From: Volutella citrinella
Taxonomy: Eukaryota > Ascomycota > Sordariomycetes > Hypocreales > Nectriaceae
DNA: 64,000 bases
Assembly: GCA_034401135.1 (NCBI GenBank)
Contig: JAWZSP010000003.1
Coordinates: forward strand, 1,302,001 to 1,366,000
Direction of reading: 5' to 3'
Positions 32,581 through 44,178 of this stretch are shown here, piece after piece. Position 1 is the first letter of the stretch; each line of letters begins with the position of its first letter. The notes beneath the pieces were generated by a model that was given only the letters and a program-made list of their open reading frames with translations, was not told the origin of the DNA and did not search any database. The translations under genes and the position numbers were made by a program.

Positions 32581-33530
32581 ATGGTGAGTGCCTGCCTGCC
32601 CGCCTCTGCGACGCCGCAGCGAGATACCAAACGATGGAATCCCGAACGATTCGTGCGCCGGCATGAATTGACCCATGCTCGACGCCGTCGTTTGTCTGGA
32701 GACTGCCGGGAGGGTTTCTCGCAAAATGCGGGCGGTTGTGGACGGGCGATTCTCGAGCCTGGCCACCCTCGAAACGCATGCTAACGTGTGTGCGAAAATC
32801 TAGGTTCGATACGCTGCCCAGGAGATTCAGTCCGCGAAGTCGGCTCGCGCCCGCGGCTCTTACCTCCGCGTTTCTTTCAAGAACACCCGCGAGACCGCCC
32901 AGGCCATTAACGGCTGGAAGCTCCAGCGCGCCGTCACCTTCCTCGAGAATGTGAAGGAGCACGTCGAGGCCGTCCCCATGCGACGATATGCCGGTTCCAC
33001 CGGCCGAACTGCCCAAGGTACGACGACCCTATACAGGAACCATGGGAACCCGAAGGTGTTGGGGGACATTGGCGAATTTGTGCTGTGTGCAGCGTGGACA
33101 GAATGCTGATGGGAATTGTGTGAATAGGCAAGCAGTTCGGTGTCTCCAAGGCCCGCTGGCCCGTCAAGTCCGCCGAGTTCCTCCTCGGCCTCCTCAAGAA
33201 CGCTGAGGCCAACGCCGACGCCAAGGGTCTTGACACCGGTGCCCTGGTTGTGAAGCACATCCAGGTCAACCAGGCCCCCAAGCAGCGACGAAGGACGTAC
33301 CGTGCCCACGGTCGTGTATGTTGAGACCTCCCCCACCTCGCTGACCAACTCGGAGTTGCTGACTCGCAGCTTAGATCAACCCCTACATGTCGAACCCCTG
33401 CCACATCGAGCTCATCCTGACCGAGGGTGAGGAGGCTGTCCAGAAGTCGGAGGCTGTTGCTGAGCGTGAGGAGCGACTCAACTCGCGCCAGCGTGGTGCT
33501 CGTCTCCGCCAGGCCATTACTGCCGCTTAA
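32581..33530 (+). CDS. rpl17: 60S ribosomal protein L17 (uL22)
   Basis: Structural protein of the large subunit near the peptide exit tunnel. Four exons, 32581-32583, 32804-33017, 33128-33315 and 33375-33530, give 186 residues, the standard eukaryotic length. The first exon is just the ATG, directly followed by a GTGAGT donor and a 220-nt intron. The sequence reads [20 protein letters not shown], then [86 protein letters not shown] and [17 protein letters not shown], all uL22 hallmarks. The 5' flank has telobox-like motifs. Confidence 0.98.
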
Positions 33531-34251
33531 GCGTGAGGGACTAGACTGTTTTGGTTTTTCGGGGCGGTTCGTGGCTTTTCATCTCCTGGTGTATGGCAGG
33601 CTACGGTAAAGCATGGCATTAAAGGGAACGCATGCAAAAAATTTCGCAAGGTTTCTTGACGAAGTAAAATCAAATAAGTCCTCTTACTGTGCGGTGTCTG
33701 GGTTGCAATTTCCACGTGAGAAATGAAAGTATATGACACTAAGTCGGAGTCGGCTTCGATTCAACAAGTGACGTGACGCCTCCTGTTCCCGCGATTTCGA
33801 GTTTGACTTGACACGATTCACCTGATAACAACTCCGGGGGCAACGAGGAAGAAGCATTTATACATGACACTCCAGAGTCTTTCGTCATAAAGCGATCTAC
33901 CGAGCGATTGTCAGACCGGCGTAAATCTTAAAATCATAAACATCGTCGCCCAAATGATCCTGGGAGAACCGTCCTCGTAAGAGGCTTCCTATATCCTTTT
34001 TCCGAAATGACACTCAGTTTGCCCCTTGACTCCAAACCTCGATCCGACCCTCCTAAAAACAACCATTGAACGAACCCGACTCTCTTAAAACGAGTCATTG
34101 CGTATTACTCCATGCCCCTAACCCTGCCTAGTTCCCTCTGAAAGGGATGTGTTTCAACAAACTTGAGAAATAGCAACTGAGAGCAAGAGAAAGGGCGTTC
34201 CTCGATGCCTCACATTCCGGGTCTGAGACTAAGAGAGTGGCTGATGTTCCC
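33531..34251. other. Convergent intergenic region
   Basis: 3' flanks of rpl17 (+) and the F-box gene (-). No other feature supported. Confidence 0.5.
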
Positions 34252-37035
34252 TCAGTCGCGGAAATGCTGTGAGCCGTGGAAGTTGGCGTCGAGATTCCCC
34301 GTGCCCAAGATCCCCGAGAACCGGCCTTGCCCTGGTTGCTCGACACCATCGGCAAGTGCATCAGCCATCGTCTTTTCATCGTAAACATCAGCCCATCCAA
34401 TTCCCATTCCAAAACCCTCCGTGAGTTGGAGTTGTTCTTGGCTTCTCAAATGCGGCACAATGCGTCCTAAGAGCTTATCACGGCACCGTTGCATGAGAAT
34501 CGAGAAGTCTTGGGAGTGGGGGTTTCCATTCCCTCCAAGGCCTTGAGCACCGTTTGGCAGGATGCTCCGGGTGTTCAAACTGGACATATCAATGGAGACG
34601 TAGCCACATGACTTCAAAGATATGCATTTGAGACTTGAGCCATCACTTTCGTGTAATAGGCTCTGCGCTCTAGGCACGTATGCGTCAAGTGATGCAAGGC
34701 TTTCTGTGCCGAAGCTGTCGTCTGAGTCGGACTGTGGGCTTTGCATGGCCAAAATGTCGCGGATCTTTCGGGTCGGTGAGAGGATTTCCAGAATGCCAGG
34801 CCAGGATAGCCAGTCTGGTGGCTGAAGAGTGTCCGCCGCCGGGATTTGATCATTGTCAGTTAGCTGGACCGGTAACAACGCCAGCTGCCCAGGTTGGACT
34901 TGACCAGCTTGCAGTTGCCCCGGATCTGTCGGGGGAAGCTGACCTGCGACAACAATCTGACCTCCGGGCGGCACGAGAGCCTGGAGCAGATGTTGACCTG
35001 TTTGCTGCAGCCCAAAAATATTAAGCTGGTGAGGGTGATGGTGACCATGATGATGACCGTGATGATGACCATGGTGACCGTGATGACCATGACCATGACC
35101 ATGAATGGGTGGCTGGTTCTGCGGTAGGAGGTGCGGCGGTAGTGCTGGTGGCGCTGGTGCCGGTGGCGCTGTTGCTGGTGCCAGAAGAGCCGGTAACCCG
35201 TGATGTTGATGGGCCGCAGCAATAATGTTCAACGGGTTCACAGGCGGTGCTATGCCCAAATGCTGCTGAAGAGGAGCCTGTGGGGAGATTGCTGGAGGAC
35301 CGGACAACGAGACGGATTCCAGCTCCAGTTTCTCCAATGACGACAAGGCCATGTTGCGAAGGGTTTGAAGAAAGACATGGGGAGACGACCAGCAGTTCTT
35401 CAAGGACAGATGCTTGATGTATGGGAGACTCAAAAGCTGGTCCTCTTGAGTCAACAGGCTGTTTGTGGCTACCATGAGATCGGAGTTGTGAAAGAAGGGA
35501 GCCGGCAGAACGTAATGGTTTCGTTGAAACGTCCCCGGTGCGAATTCTCCGCCACAAATCCATTCGAAATGCAGACTTTCAATGGACGTTCGCGCGCCGA
35601 TGTAGGTGTTTAGGAGGGTGAAGACCTTGGGCAGAGCGGCAGCAGGTGATACTGGAATGTCCTCGATGCAACCTGGGGCGGATTTGGCTATTTGACGCCA
35701 ATCGGCGATCACCCCAACGGAGACATTGGAAAGGTTAGGCAGGTTCTGCCACAGTTCATGGCGGTACAAGATGTGAACATGGCTGCTGGGTATCTTAGCG
35801 ATCGTCAGCGTCGTCAGATTGTCGAAGCAGCCCTCTAAAGAGTTGTCAATCAACCCGATGACATATGATTGAATCATGGCACGGTGGGCCCATTCCAGCT
35901 CTAGAAGCATTTCTTTCTGTGCCCGGGTCAAACTAGCCGGGATCAAAGGGAAGGAAGAGGTGTCCGCGCTTGATTCGTGGTCGCCAAGCTGGGTGATGGG
36001 GCGATGAACCTCGAATTCATGCAATAAAGATGCTCGCTCATCGAAATCGATTGCTGAAAGATTCGTACCCTCGGTTTGAAGGATGAGTTGGATGGCTTCG
36101 TTAATTTGAGAACCATTGTAGCCTGCTTCTATAGCCATCTTTTGCAAAACTGTGTGCTTGAAGCCCATGGGACTCTCAAAGGCCGGCTTGTCCAAGCCAA
36201 CGAGGCGTTCGGCATGGTCAGACATTGAGACAATAGGCTGTCTAGGCTGATCAGGCTCTGAGCCGGGACGGCGCCAGTTCTGCATTGAGAAGACCGGGTG
36301 GCGAACGGTAGCATTGCGAGCAATGAAGTCGGGGCCATTGAGGAACCCGAGGCCAGCGTCACAGCACAAGCCCAGGTTGGTGACTTTGACAAGACATTTG
36401 AGGGCCTCCTTCATCCCCTCAGTCTCGTCCGCTGTCTGCTCCAGGCCCTCGAGGTCGGTGTAGCGATGATATGTGCCATGCGGCCAGCGATAGATGCCCC
36501 AGAAGGTGGGAACGGCTTCCTGAGAGGGTTTGATGGGAGGGTACGACAGCATATCTTCGTCGAGCTCGAGTGAGAGGGCAAAGCGCAGAACGTGGTGACC
36601 AAACGATTGGAAGATGCGCATGCCGCCGGAGAAGAGGGTGGAGGACGAGCGAACAAAAGCGTCGCCTTCCCCACGGCCAAGGTTGCTGTAGAGCTCGGAT
36701 TTGAAAGGAACCACGACATTAGAGAAATATCGGGCGGAGACTTTGGCTTCAAATTCACGACATACCAGCCGCAAGCTCTTGACTTCCGATCGGGAGAGGT
36801 GTGAGGTGATGATTTCGAATATTTCGACTGGGATCAATTCCATGGGCCAAGCCTGTGCTTCAACCTTTGTTTGCGGCTCGCCCATTTCTGACCAGCTCTC
36901 CTCAGTCGTGGTATCCGCGTCGTCCATGGATTGATCCTCAGCCTCAGAGGCGGGTGGCCTCAGGGCCAAGAGGGCCAAGATGTCGTGCGGATCGGCTGGC
37001 TGCATATCGGGAGACGACATGTGGGAAAGAGGCAT
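34252..37035 (-). CDS. F-box protein with His-rich insertion
   Basis: Single exon, 927 residues, ATG at 37035 (a second ATG five codons later, MSSPD, is also possible). The F-box is at about residues 63-110: WPMELIPVEIFEIITSHL followed by SLRLVCREFEAKVS and YFSNVVV. F-box proteins recruit substrates to SCF (Skp1-cullin-F-box) ubiquitin ligases. The remainder is a long fungal-specific region with scattered Leu-rich, LRR-like segments (LEKLELESVSLSG, LKCISLKSCGYVSID) but no canonical WD40 or Kelch repeats. At about residues 643-668 there is a His/Gly tract of the pattern HGHHGHH, surrounded by Pro/Ala- and Gln-rich linkers. The substrate is not predictable. Confidence 0.88.
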   Translation of the reverse strand: MPLSHMSSPDMQPADPHDILALLALRPPASEAEDQSMDDADTTTEESWSEMGEPQTKVEAQAWPMELIPVEIFEIITSHLSRSEVKSLRLVCREFEAKVSARYFSNVVVPFKSELYSNLGRGEGDAFVRSSSTLFSGGMRIFQSFGHHVLRFALSLELDEDMLSYPPIKPSQEAVPTFWGIYRWPHGTYHRYTDLEGLEQTADETEGMKEALKCLVKVTNLGLCCDAGLGFLNGPDFIARNATVRHPVFSMQNWRRPGSEPDQPRQPIVSMSDHAERLVGLDKPAFESPMGFKHTVLQKMAIEAGYNGSQINEAIQLILQTEGTNLSAIDFDERASLLHEFEVHRPITQLGDHESSADTSSFPLIPASLTRAQKEMLLELEWAHRAMIQSYVIGLIDNSLEGCFDNLTTLTIAKIPSSHVHILYRHELWQNLPNLSNVSVGVIADWRQIAKSAPGCIEDIPVSPAAALPKVFTLLNTYIGARTSIESLHFEWICGGEFAPGTFQRNHYVLPAPFFHNSDLMVATNSLLTQEDQLLSLPYIKHLSLKNCWSSPHVFLQTLRNMALSSLEKLELESVSLSGPPAISPQAPLQQHLGIAPPVNPLNIIAAAHQHHGLPALLAPATAPPAPAPPALPPHLLPQNQPPIHGHGHGHHGHHGHHHGHHHGHHHPHQLNIFGLQQTGQHLLQALVPPGGQIVVAGQLPPTDPGQLQAGQVQPGQLALLPVQLTDNDQIPAADTLQPPDWLSWPGILEILSPTRKIRDILAMQSPQSDSDDSFGTESLASLDAYVPRAQSLLHESDGSSLKCISLKSCGYVSIDMSSLNTRSILPNGAQGLGGNGNPHSQDFSILMQRCRDKLLGRIVPHLRSQEQLQLTEGFGMGIGWADVYDEKTMADALADGVEQPGQGRFSGILGTGNLDANFHGSQHFRD

Positions 37036-38712
37036 TCACCACGACCGCGACCGCGGCGCGATACTAGGGATTCTGGGGTGGTGCTCAGGACATCTAATTA
37101 TCGGGCGGACGGAGCAAGTAGCTCGAGGTGGCGGATGGAGGACGGCGGGGCGGCGGGATCGGCAGGTTGACGACGGAGCTGTGTAGGCAAAGTAGGCCAA
37201 GGGAAGCGGCGAATGTGACGATTTAAAGGCCTCACGAAGGAAGAGGCCGTATTGTGACGAGTCGAGAGGTTAGAATGGGCAGACGAAGTGTAACGCCGGT
37301 GTAGATCGGGCAGGCCTTAGTTGATTGAGTGCGATGGCAGGCAGAAGGGTACCTCACGCCGTGGCGAAATCGAGGCGACGACGTAGACCTGGCGGGGCAA
37401 GGCTCAGTCAGGTTCCGGGGAATTGGCGGCCGTGCCCGAGAGCGGATGATGGTAGTGACTGCTCAATCCAGCTCAGCGGGCGTCCTTGCAGAGGGGGGGA
37501 TGTGGAAACTCGGTGAGGTGTGTTGAAAAGCCGACGAGGGAGAATCGGGAGACATGGCTGTCGCGACAGCCGTAGAGGTGGTGGGTGAGCGAGCGGGTGA
37601 GTGGGTGGTGAGACGGAAGGTGCAAATGATCTACAAAACCGCAGCCCAGGCGCTACGCATTGGATTGTGGTGCACCGTGCACCCCCAGAGCCGAACGCTG
37701 TGAGTGGAATCTGAGTGAGGGACCCGAATACCTCATCCCAGGGCATCTACTAGTAGACTACCTAATGTACAGTACAACACCTCCTCAGCCGGTGTTTTTA
37801 GCAGCCCGGCGTGCAGCATTGGCTGAGGCGCCTGTACCTTGGATGTAACGTGCCCAGTAATAAATACCCCATGGACCGGCTGCCGAGCCAGATGCCCCCC
37901 GGGACCATAATAGGTGTTCTTTGCTCCATGGCAAACCTCCCCGGCTGTTGGATTCCTAAGTATCGCTTGCTTTGCCTGCCGGTGACTCATGAGGTGCCTT
38001 TGCCAGCACTTCCATTGATTGCCATTCACCAGCGGATCGAAGAAAGCACCTCACCTCGCTGCCTCTCACAGCACGGCAATGCAGGGCTCCGATAGGCAAC
38101 ATGTGCCGAAGAACCAAACCATGCCGTAATGAGTTCATGACAGAATCCCACAGGATCTGGGCTGGCTCGGATTGGGCTGGTCTGTGGGGGCGTCGAGATT
38201 CCGCTGCGTGCTGGGGCCTTCCCCTGCGCCCTACCTATCTTCTACCAACACAGTAGTCCTACATATGCAGTGGGGATGATCTAATTGCGGAGCAGCATTG
38301 GAGTTGGGGTGAGGCCAACAAGCAAACAAACCACCACACACAAGACGGCGTTCCGATGGCTGGCCTCGCTGCAAACCCGGTACACCGATGTCACACAGCC
38401 TTGGAATTTCCTTTTTTTTTTTTTGCGGCGTGGCCAATGCCACAAACAAGGGGACATGGGGTACGATAATGCTGATTGCTGAGCATGGCTGGTTTCATCT
38501 GAACAAGGGATGCAGACAGGTACAGATGGTAGAAGATTGCGGCAAAGACAAAAATTCCAAGATATATCGCACAAACGACCATCGCCGGGTAACACAGTTT
38601 CGCTCCCATGACTATTACTACTACAGTATCCATCATCGCCCTTCATGCAGCCTTGTACATCTTCACTTGGCTTTTGTTTTCAGTGCTGAGCCATCACAGT
38701 ACTCCAAGAGCC
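37036..38712. other. Intergenic region, about 1.7 kb
   Basis: Promoter side of the F-box gene and 3' flank of the DUF3455 gene. GTACAGTAC occurs at about 37767-37775 and a 12-base T run at about 38412-38423. No supported gene. Confidence 0.5.
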
Positions 38713-39610
38713 TCAGTCGCTCGACCAGAACCAGTATCTAAGCAACGTTGTCAGCCCAGATTCACAATGGCCTTGGCATATGGGCGGGGTACTTACACGG
38801 TAGCATATTGCACCTCAAACTTCTCGGGCATTCCCTGGCAGGTTGCAGGAGCACTTCCGCCAGCAGTCGTCAGGCGGTACACCTCCTTGATGCCTCCGGT
38901 GGCGCCGTCGATCGTTGTCAGCTTCAGCCACGGCACTGCGGCCTCGCCTTTCTGGCCCACAGCTGCTGTCGCGGGTGCGGTGGACGAGCTGTTCTTCTCG
39001 CATGGGGCTTGGCCAAAATCGTGGCCTTCGTTTCGGAGGTCAAAGAAGGGAGTCTTGCCGTTGAACCAGTGGTGTCCAGAGACGTCCAAGTTGCTAGGAC
39101 CAAGGCGCTGAGCTTCATCGAGGGAGAAATGCACTGCCATGCCGGGGATTCGCTCGAGCAGGTCTGGGTATAGGGCAGCAACACAGCTGGCGTTGAACAG
39201 CGTGGCTACCGCTCCGACTGCCACAGGGGCCGAAGAAGGCTTCCCTGTATCGCAGGTGTAGTTTTGTGTGCCCCGACCGACTGCAACGTGCTTCAGAGTC
39301 AGGCCCTGGCCGTGAGGAGGCAGGAGTTCCGGGGCTTTGCAGCAGGGTTCTGTTAGCTCAAGACATTGGGGGTCGTTGGGGCAGCCAACAACTCACCATC
39401 GGGCATGCGGGCTTTGGAAAGGTCGCACACGGGCGCGGTGTCGGATGTCTTGGCATTCTGGACCTTGACAGCAAGCAGGCTGAAGTAGTCAGACAGCGAG
39501 CCGAGAGAATCGACGGCTGACCGGGCATCCTTGGCGTCGAGTTTTGGGAAGGTCGGGGCTGCGGCTGCAGCAGCCACCAGTGCAGACACGGTCAATAGAG
39601 AAACCTGCAT
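38713..39610 (-). CDS. Secreted DUF3455 family protein
   Basis: Three exons, 39610-39397, 39334-38797 and 38737-38713, give 258 residues. The N-terminus MQVSLLTVSALVAAAAAA is a signal peptide with likely cleavage before PTFP. The mature part contains the family motifs LTLKHVAVGRGTQNYTCD, VAVGAVATLFNASC, GHHWFNG followed by TPFFDL, WLKLTTIDGATGGIKEVYRL, and the conserved Cys and YATVYWF ending contributed by the 25-nt last exon. DUF3455 proteins are common secreted proteins of filamentous fungi with no established activity. The exon 2 acceptor is probably CAAAG (39335). An alternative AACAG 15 nt upstream also keeps frame and would add EPCCK, but it sits too close to the CTAAC branch point. 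Confidence 0.9.
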
Positions 39611-41476
39611 GTTTTCTGCAATTGGCTGTGTTGGAAGCAATGTGAATGTCGGCACTTCAGAGCTTGTTTCAAATCGATGGTATCCCGGGGTATCAGCGGA
39701 TGTCGACAAGCCGTTCTACTGAGCAAAGGAAAAAGAAACGATATGCCCAAAGTCCAAAGAGACGAGACAAGAAGCCTGGATGAAAAAAAAAAAGAAGAGA
39801 CGGAAAGTAAGGAAGTAAAAGGGGGGGTCGAGAGAGGAGGAGAGGTGATTTGAGAATAGAAGCTAGGAAATTGAGAGAAGAACCAAAGGAAACAACAGGG
39901 AAACCGAGATACAGAGGGAACCGAAAAGAAAAACGCGACTCGCAGCGGCCTGATATACCAAAGGCACGTTTGGGCCAACGCCCGTCCAAGGACTAGCAGC
40001 ATCTACGTACAGTAGCATCATACGAAACCGCCCAGCCGCTCATGATGCTTGGCAGAGGGCACGGCAACTTACAAGGGCACCCGTCCGGCGGCAAGGCACA
40101 TGCGCGGCATCCACACGCTGCAGTCAATTGGTCACGCTCTGGGCAAGACACCACGTACGCCCAGGGCCCGCCAGCGAGCAGCCGCCCTCGCGGGGCCCTG
40201 GCACGCCTGGGTCCGTTTCCAAACATGGGCCGACGTTGCTCTGGACAGCTCCGGGGGAGAGAGCCCCGGCAGGACAAACGGGACGTCGAGGTCCAATGGT
40301 TGCAGAGCCCCAGTAGCGATCGGCGGAGCGGCGGGGGCGGGGATTGGCCAGATCGAAGCTAAGCGCCGGGACCCGCAACAGGTGATGCGCGGTGCCGTGG
40401 AGGTGGAGATGACGAGGTTGGAGTCGGCAGCTCGTGGGCGGCATCGAGGTGCCGCGCAAGAGAGTGGAGGCTAAAAATGGATCTCGAGTACCTTCAACAA
40501 CCCTCGTTTCTGCTGATATCGCGGAGCTCCGAGGGCGGGGCTGCGTGTTTGCTTCTGTCCATGCAGCATGAGATCGCATGGCATATCTGTAATATCGGCC
40601 GATGGCATGGAGGAAAGTTGGGATGACAATGCGATCCAGTACGGTCACGAACCATCAGCCAAAAAGTGAAAAAATAAAAAATAAAAAATAAAAAGCAACC
40701 CCTTCCAAATAAGTCGCAGATGAGTGCCGAGAGGTGTCGGCCCTCTCAGACTCAACGATTCGCGAATCAGCTCCAGGCCAAGATCCTACCCGCCGCTGTT
40801 GCCCAGACGCCTTTGAGATCCGCAGATCTCAATTCTGGCCTTGACCGCCAGCCGCCGCCGAGGGCCCGCCCAGAGCCCCAGCAGCGAATGGCAACTCTCG
40901 CCCGGTCAGATGCCCTTGTCCCATGCCACTGCCAGTGACAATCATAAGTAATCCCATTGTCGCTGATTCGCACACCCACGCAATGCACCTGGGTGGCCAC
41001 GCAGCCGTCTCATTGGCCCAGTACCCGGGTCTCCAAGGTGGTCGGCGCCTGGGTGCAGCAGAAATAGGAACGTGGAGCCGCCCGCGGCCATCTTCATCCG
41101 TGGCCGGCATGCGGGCCAGGAATAGCGAAACGAGGGTCAAGGCGGCATCAGCGAGGTCCTGGATCAAGGGTCCTGCAGGCTCGCACACAAACAAGGACGC
41201 TGGCGGCTGGGTGCAGATAGCCAAGCTTGCCATGGTCCGTCGCCGCGTCTTTTGGATATCCAGTCTGCACGGCCTGTCCAATGTGAAGGCGGCAAGATGG
41301 CCGAAATCTCTTGCTGATTATATTCATCGCTAACTGCCCACACACACCCTTCCATCCTGGCGCATACACGACCACTCTATTCTTGCACACAGGTGGCCGG
41401 ACGAGTGGGTCTGAAACGTCGCCCGTCCACCTACGAGCTTCACCTGTGATGGGATGGCTTTTCCTCCATGTCTGCT
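39611..41476. other. Intergenic region, about 1.9 kb
   Basis: Promoter of the DUF3455 gene followed by the 3' flank of coy1. On the minus strand the 39720-39960 interval is strongly pyrimidine-rich, as expected for the DUF3455 leader or core promoter. An A-rich repeat of unit AAAAAAT lies at 40669-40694. No supported coding sequence. Confidence 0.55.
40669..40694. repeat. A-rich simple repeat (unit AAAAAAT)
   Basis: About three and a half copies of AAAAAAT in tandem in the intergenic region between coy1 and the DUF3455 gene. A poly(dA) tract of this sort can exclude nucleosomes, but its role here is unknown. Confidence 0.7.
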
Positions 41477-43725
41477 TTATTGCTTCACTGGGTCTGGGGG
41501 CGTGCCCGGCACCTTGGCATGGGCTGCCATGCCCGCTGCGCCTGCTGCTATGTGGCTCTCAAAGTCAGCCGTGCCTAGCCAGTACATCGCGACAAAGACC
41601 ATGAGGTGCAGAGTAACGCAGTAAACGGCGAATAGGTTGCGGCTGGTGCGGGATGCCAACACCATCCTCGCTAGCGAGTAGACGGCACGCTCCGGGATGC
41701 TCATCCGACGGTACGCCCTTGCCGATTCACGCCCTCGGAAGGCGGCAAACGGCGAGATGTTGGACTCGTACGCCTTACGGTAGCGGTCCAGCTCGATGCC
41801 CGGGTTGCCTGTTCCGCCAATCGACACGGTTGATGGATTCGGGTTTGCGTTTGCAAACGCCGACGACGTGGCCGTCGACCCTCCGCGGTTGTATGTCGAG
41901 ACGTATCTCGTCTTCTCATACAGCGTCAGGTTATCCTTCTGCAACGCAGACACCTCCTGTCGCAGCTGCTGCACCGTTCGGTGGGTTGCCGACAGTTCCT
42001 GCTCCAGCTCTGCATTCTTCTTCTTGAAGCGGTCTCGCTGTGCCGTTACCATGGGCAGGATGCCTGAGCCACCACCATACACGGGCTCCCGATCGCCCAT
42101 ACGAGGGTCGATTCCGCTGATGATTGACGACGTGGGCGAAATGCGGCCTCCCTTCCTCGTCATCGCACGCGTCACATACGTTCCAGCCACGGAAGCCCCT
42201 GATGGGAACGCGTTGGCGCCCTCTGCTTGCATGTTCTCCAAGTCGCTCTCCAGCTTCTCGTTGAGGTTCTGGGATCGCTCCAGATCCGCGTTGGTCTTGG
42301 ACAGCTCCTCTTGGAGGTCACTGAGCCGGGTCTGGAGCTCTTGGTGCGAGACGCGTAGCACCGTCAACTCGTCACCCAGCTTCTTGTTTCGGGCCAGTAG
42401 TAGCCTCTCCAGGGTGTTTCCCGTGGCCTCGCTACCCTCCAACTGCTCCCGGAGGTCGTCATCATCCCCTGTAGAGAACTCGATACTCTTAAGCACCTCC
42501 AACTCCTGCTTGATCTCATCGTAGTCACCCCACTTTTGCACCTTTGCCTTTAGAGCATCCCTCTCCTGCTTCAGGGATGAAACTTCCCTCTCGACCGAAC
42601 GCAGTCGAGCATCCAGGTCTCTCTTTAGTCCCTCCTTTTCCACACGAGCAGCATCCAGTTTGCGGATCATGGACTGGTTCTCTGATCGCATGCGCATGTA
42701 CCCGGGATCATCTTCCAGCGATTGTTCTGGCTGAGAAGGGACCGACGACTTGGCTTGGGCAAGCTCCACACGGAGCTGCTCATTGCGAACCTGAATCTCC
42801 GCAAGTCGGGAGCTTGTACGCTCGAGTTCCGAATGGAGCATCTCAATTTCAGCGCTCGACACATGGTTTCGTTGGTTCTCCTGGTCCTCGCCTGACTTGC
42901 CCAGTCGCTGGTTGACTTCGTAGCTAGCCCTCATTTCGTTCAAAATGCGGTCTTGGGCCTCTACCTTTTCCTCCAGCGACTTTTCCTTTGCCTCCCAGTT
43001 GTCGTTCTTCTCCTCCAGGACAGCAGCCCATGATGTCTCAACGTCCTTCACCTTGGACTCGAGGTTGTCCTCCAGATCCTTTCGAGCGGCTCGTTCTTCC
43101 TGTAGCTTGGACTCGGTTTCCTCAAGTTGCGAGGTCAGTTTGGAAACACTATCCTGGAGGTGCCTGTTCTCCTCGGTGAGTTTCGGTAGGGTTTCTTCGG
43201 ATAGCAGCATTGAATCGACCGAGGCCTCGAGGAGGGGGTAAGGGTCCGGCGCATCGGAGAAGGATGTATAGGTCTGGAGAAAGGCAGAATTCACAGATTT
43301 GGAGTGATTGGTAAGGAGGTCGATGAAGGCTTGGTAGGCTATGCAGATTGTCAGTACATAGACTGCTGAGTGACACCGTCATGATACATCCCATACATTT
43401 TAGCAGCGCCTTGACCTCGGTCAATTTAGTCGCATCATCAAGTTTCCGAAAGTCCTTTGTCTTTTGGGCCAGCTCCTTCCGCTGGACAGTGGAATCGCGC
43501 TGATATGCGACAATGTCAGACGCAGTGTTATCCAAGGTGGAAACAAGATTCGTCAGGTCCACATCTGGTGTCGTCAGCAACTCTCCCCATCTCCTCAGGT
43601 CAAGCCTCCTTACTTCTCCATGCTGAGATAGCATGCTGAAACTTATTCTCCCCTTCAAAGGAGGGGCCAGCTTCCCTGGGCTGCTCGACCTGGCCCAAGG
43701 CAGCTTCAACCGCCGGGTCGGACAT
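41477..43725 (-). CDS. coy1: Golgi membrane protein CASP/Coy1
   Basis: Golgi coiled-coil tether of the CASP (CUX1 alternative product) family; yeast Coy1 acts in intra-Golgi retrograde traffic. Three exons, 43725-43614, 43564-43397 and 43338-41477, give 713 residues. The N-terminus FQHAISAWR joined to NVDLTNLVSTLDN, followed by YQRDSTVQRKELAQKTKDFRKL and SYQAFIDLLTNHSKSVNSAFLQ, is highly conserved in the family. Residues about 120-560 are almost continuous heptad coiled coil. The CASP C domain includes ILPMVTAQRDRFKKKNAELEQEL and LYEKTRYVSTY, then a single C-terminal membrane anchor at about 660-690 (LFAVYCVTLHLMVFVAMYWLG), preceded by the family segment RVYSLARMVL-like RAVYSLARMVLASRTSRN. 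Divergent from vps3. Confidence 0.96.
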
Positions 43726-44178
43726 TGCTGCGGCGGCGAACTCTGGAGCTTCTCAGAAGCCCGCCCAGAGAGGCAATCGTACGGGTAGGCGGTTAGTAGA
43801 AGTTGTGCGCCCGCGATCGCAAGTGCTGGGCTCTGCGCAGATGGTTGGGTGGGCGGTTTCGTCTCGTGGATATGATGGAACTCCGATACCTCATGTAAAA
43901 GGAGCCGGGGGAACGTGTTCTGTTGGCGGCGTTGACATGACCAGTGCTACAATTGGCTAGTGCAGGTACCAGGCTGGCAACCGAACGAAGGCGCCACAGG
44001 TGCAGCGCCACCCCACCCCACCCCAGCCTCGTGTTTGTGCACCACTCGACAGCTCCGCCTCAAGCTGCAGCTACGCATGCGTCCCCACCCATATCAATCA
44101 GCTCCCTGCCTGCAACTGCATCCGACATCGTCGGCATGATCCTATCTCGCGGATGATGCTGCGAGCCAACCTACTGCT
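43726..44178. other. Short divergent promoter region (coy1 and vps3)
   Basis: 453 bp between two divergent membrane-traffic genes. I see no distinct motif beyond C-rich stretches (CCACCCCACCCCACC at about 44010). Confidence 0.5.

Noticed and set aside
38713..39610. AACAG acceptor for exon 2 of the DUF3455 gene
   Set aside because: It keeps frame and would add EPCCK, but lies within a few bases of the CTAAC branch point. The CAAAG site 15 nt later is better spaced.
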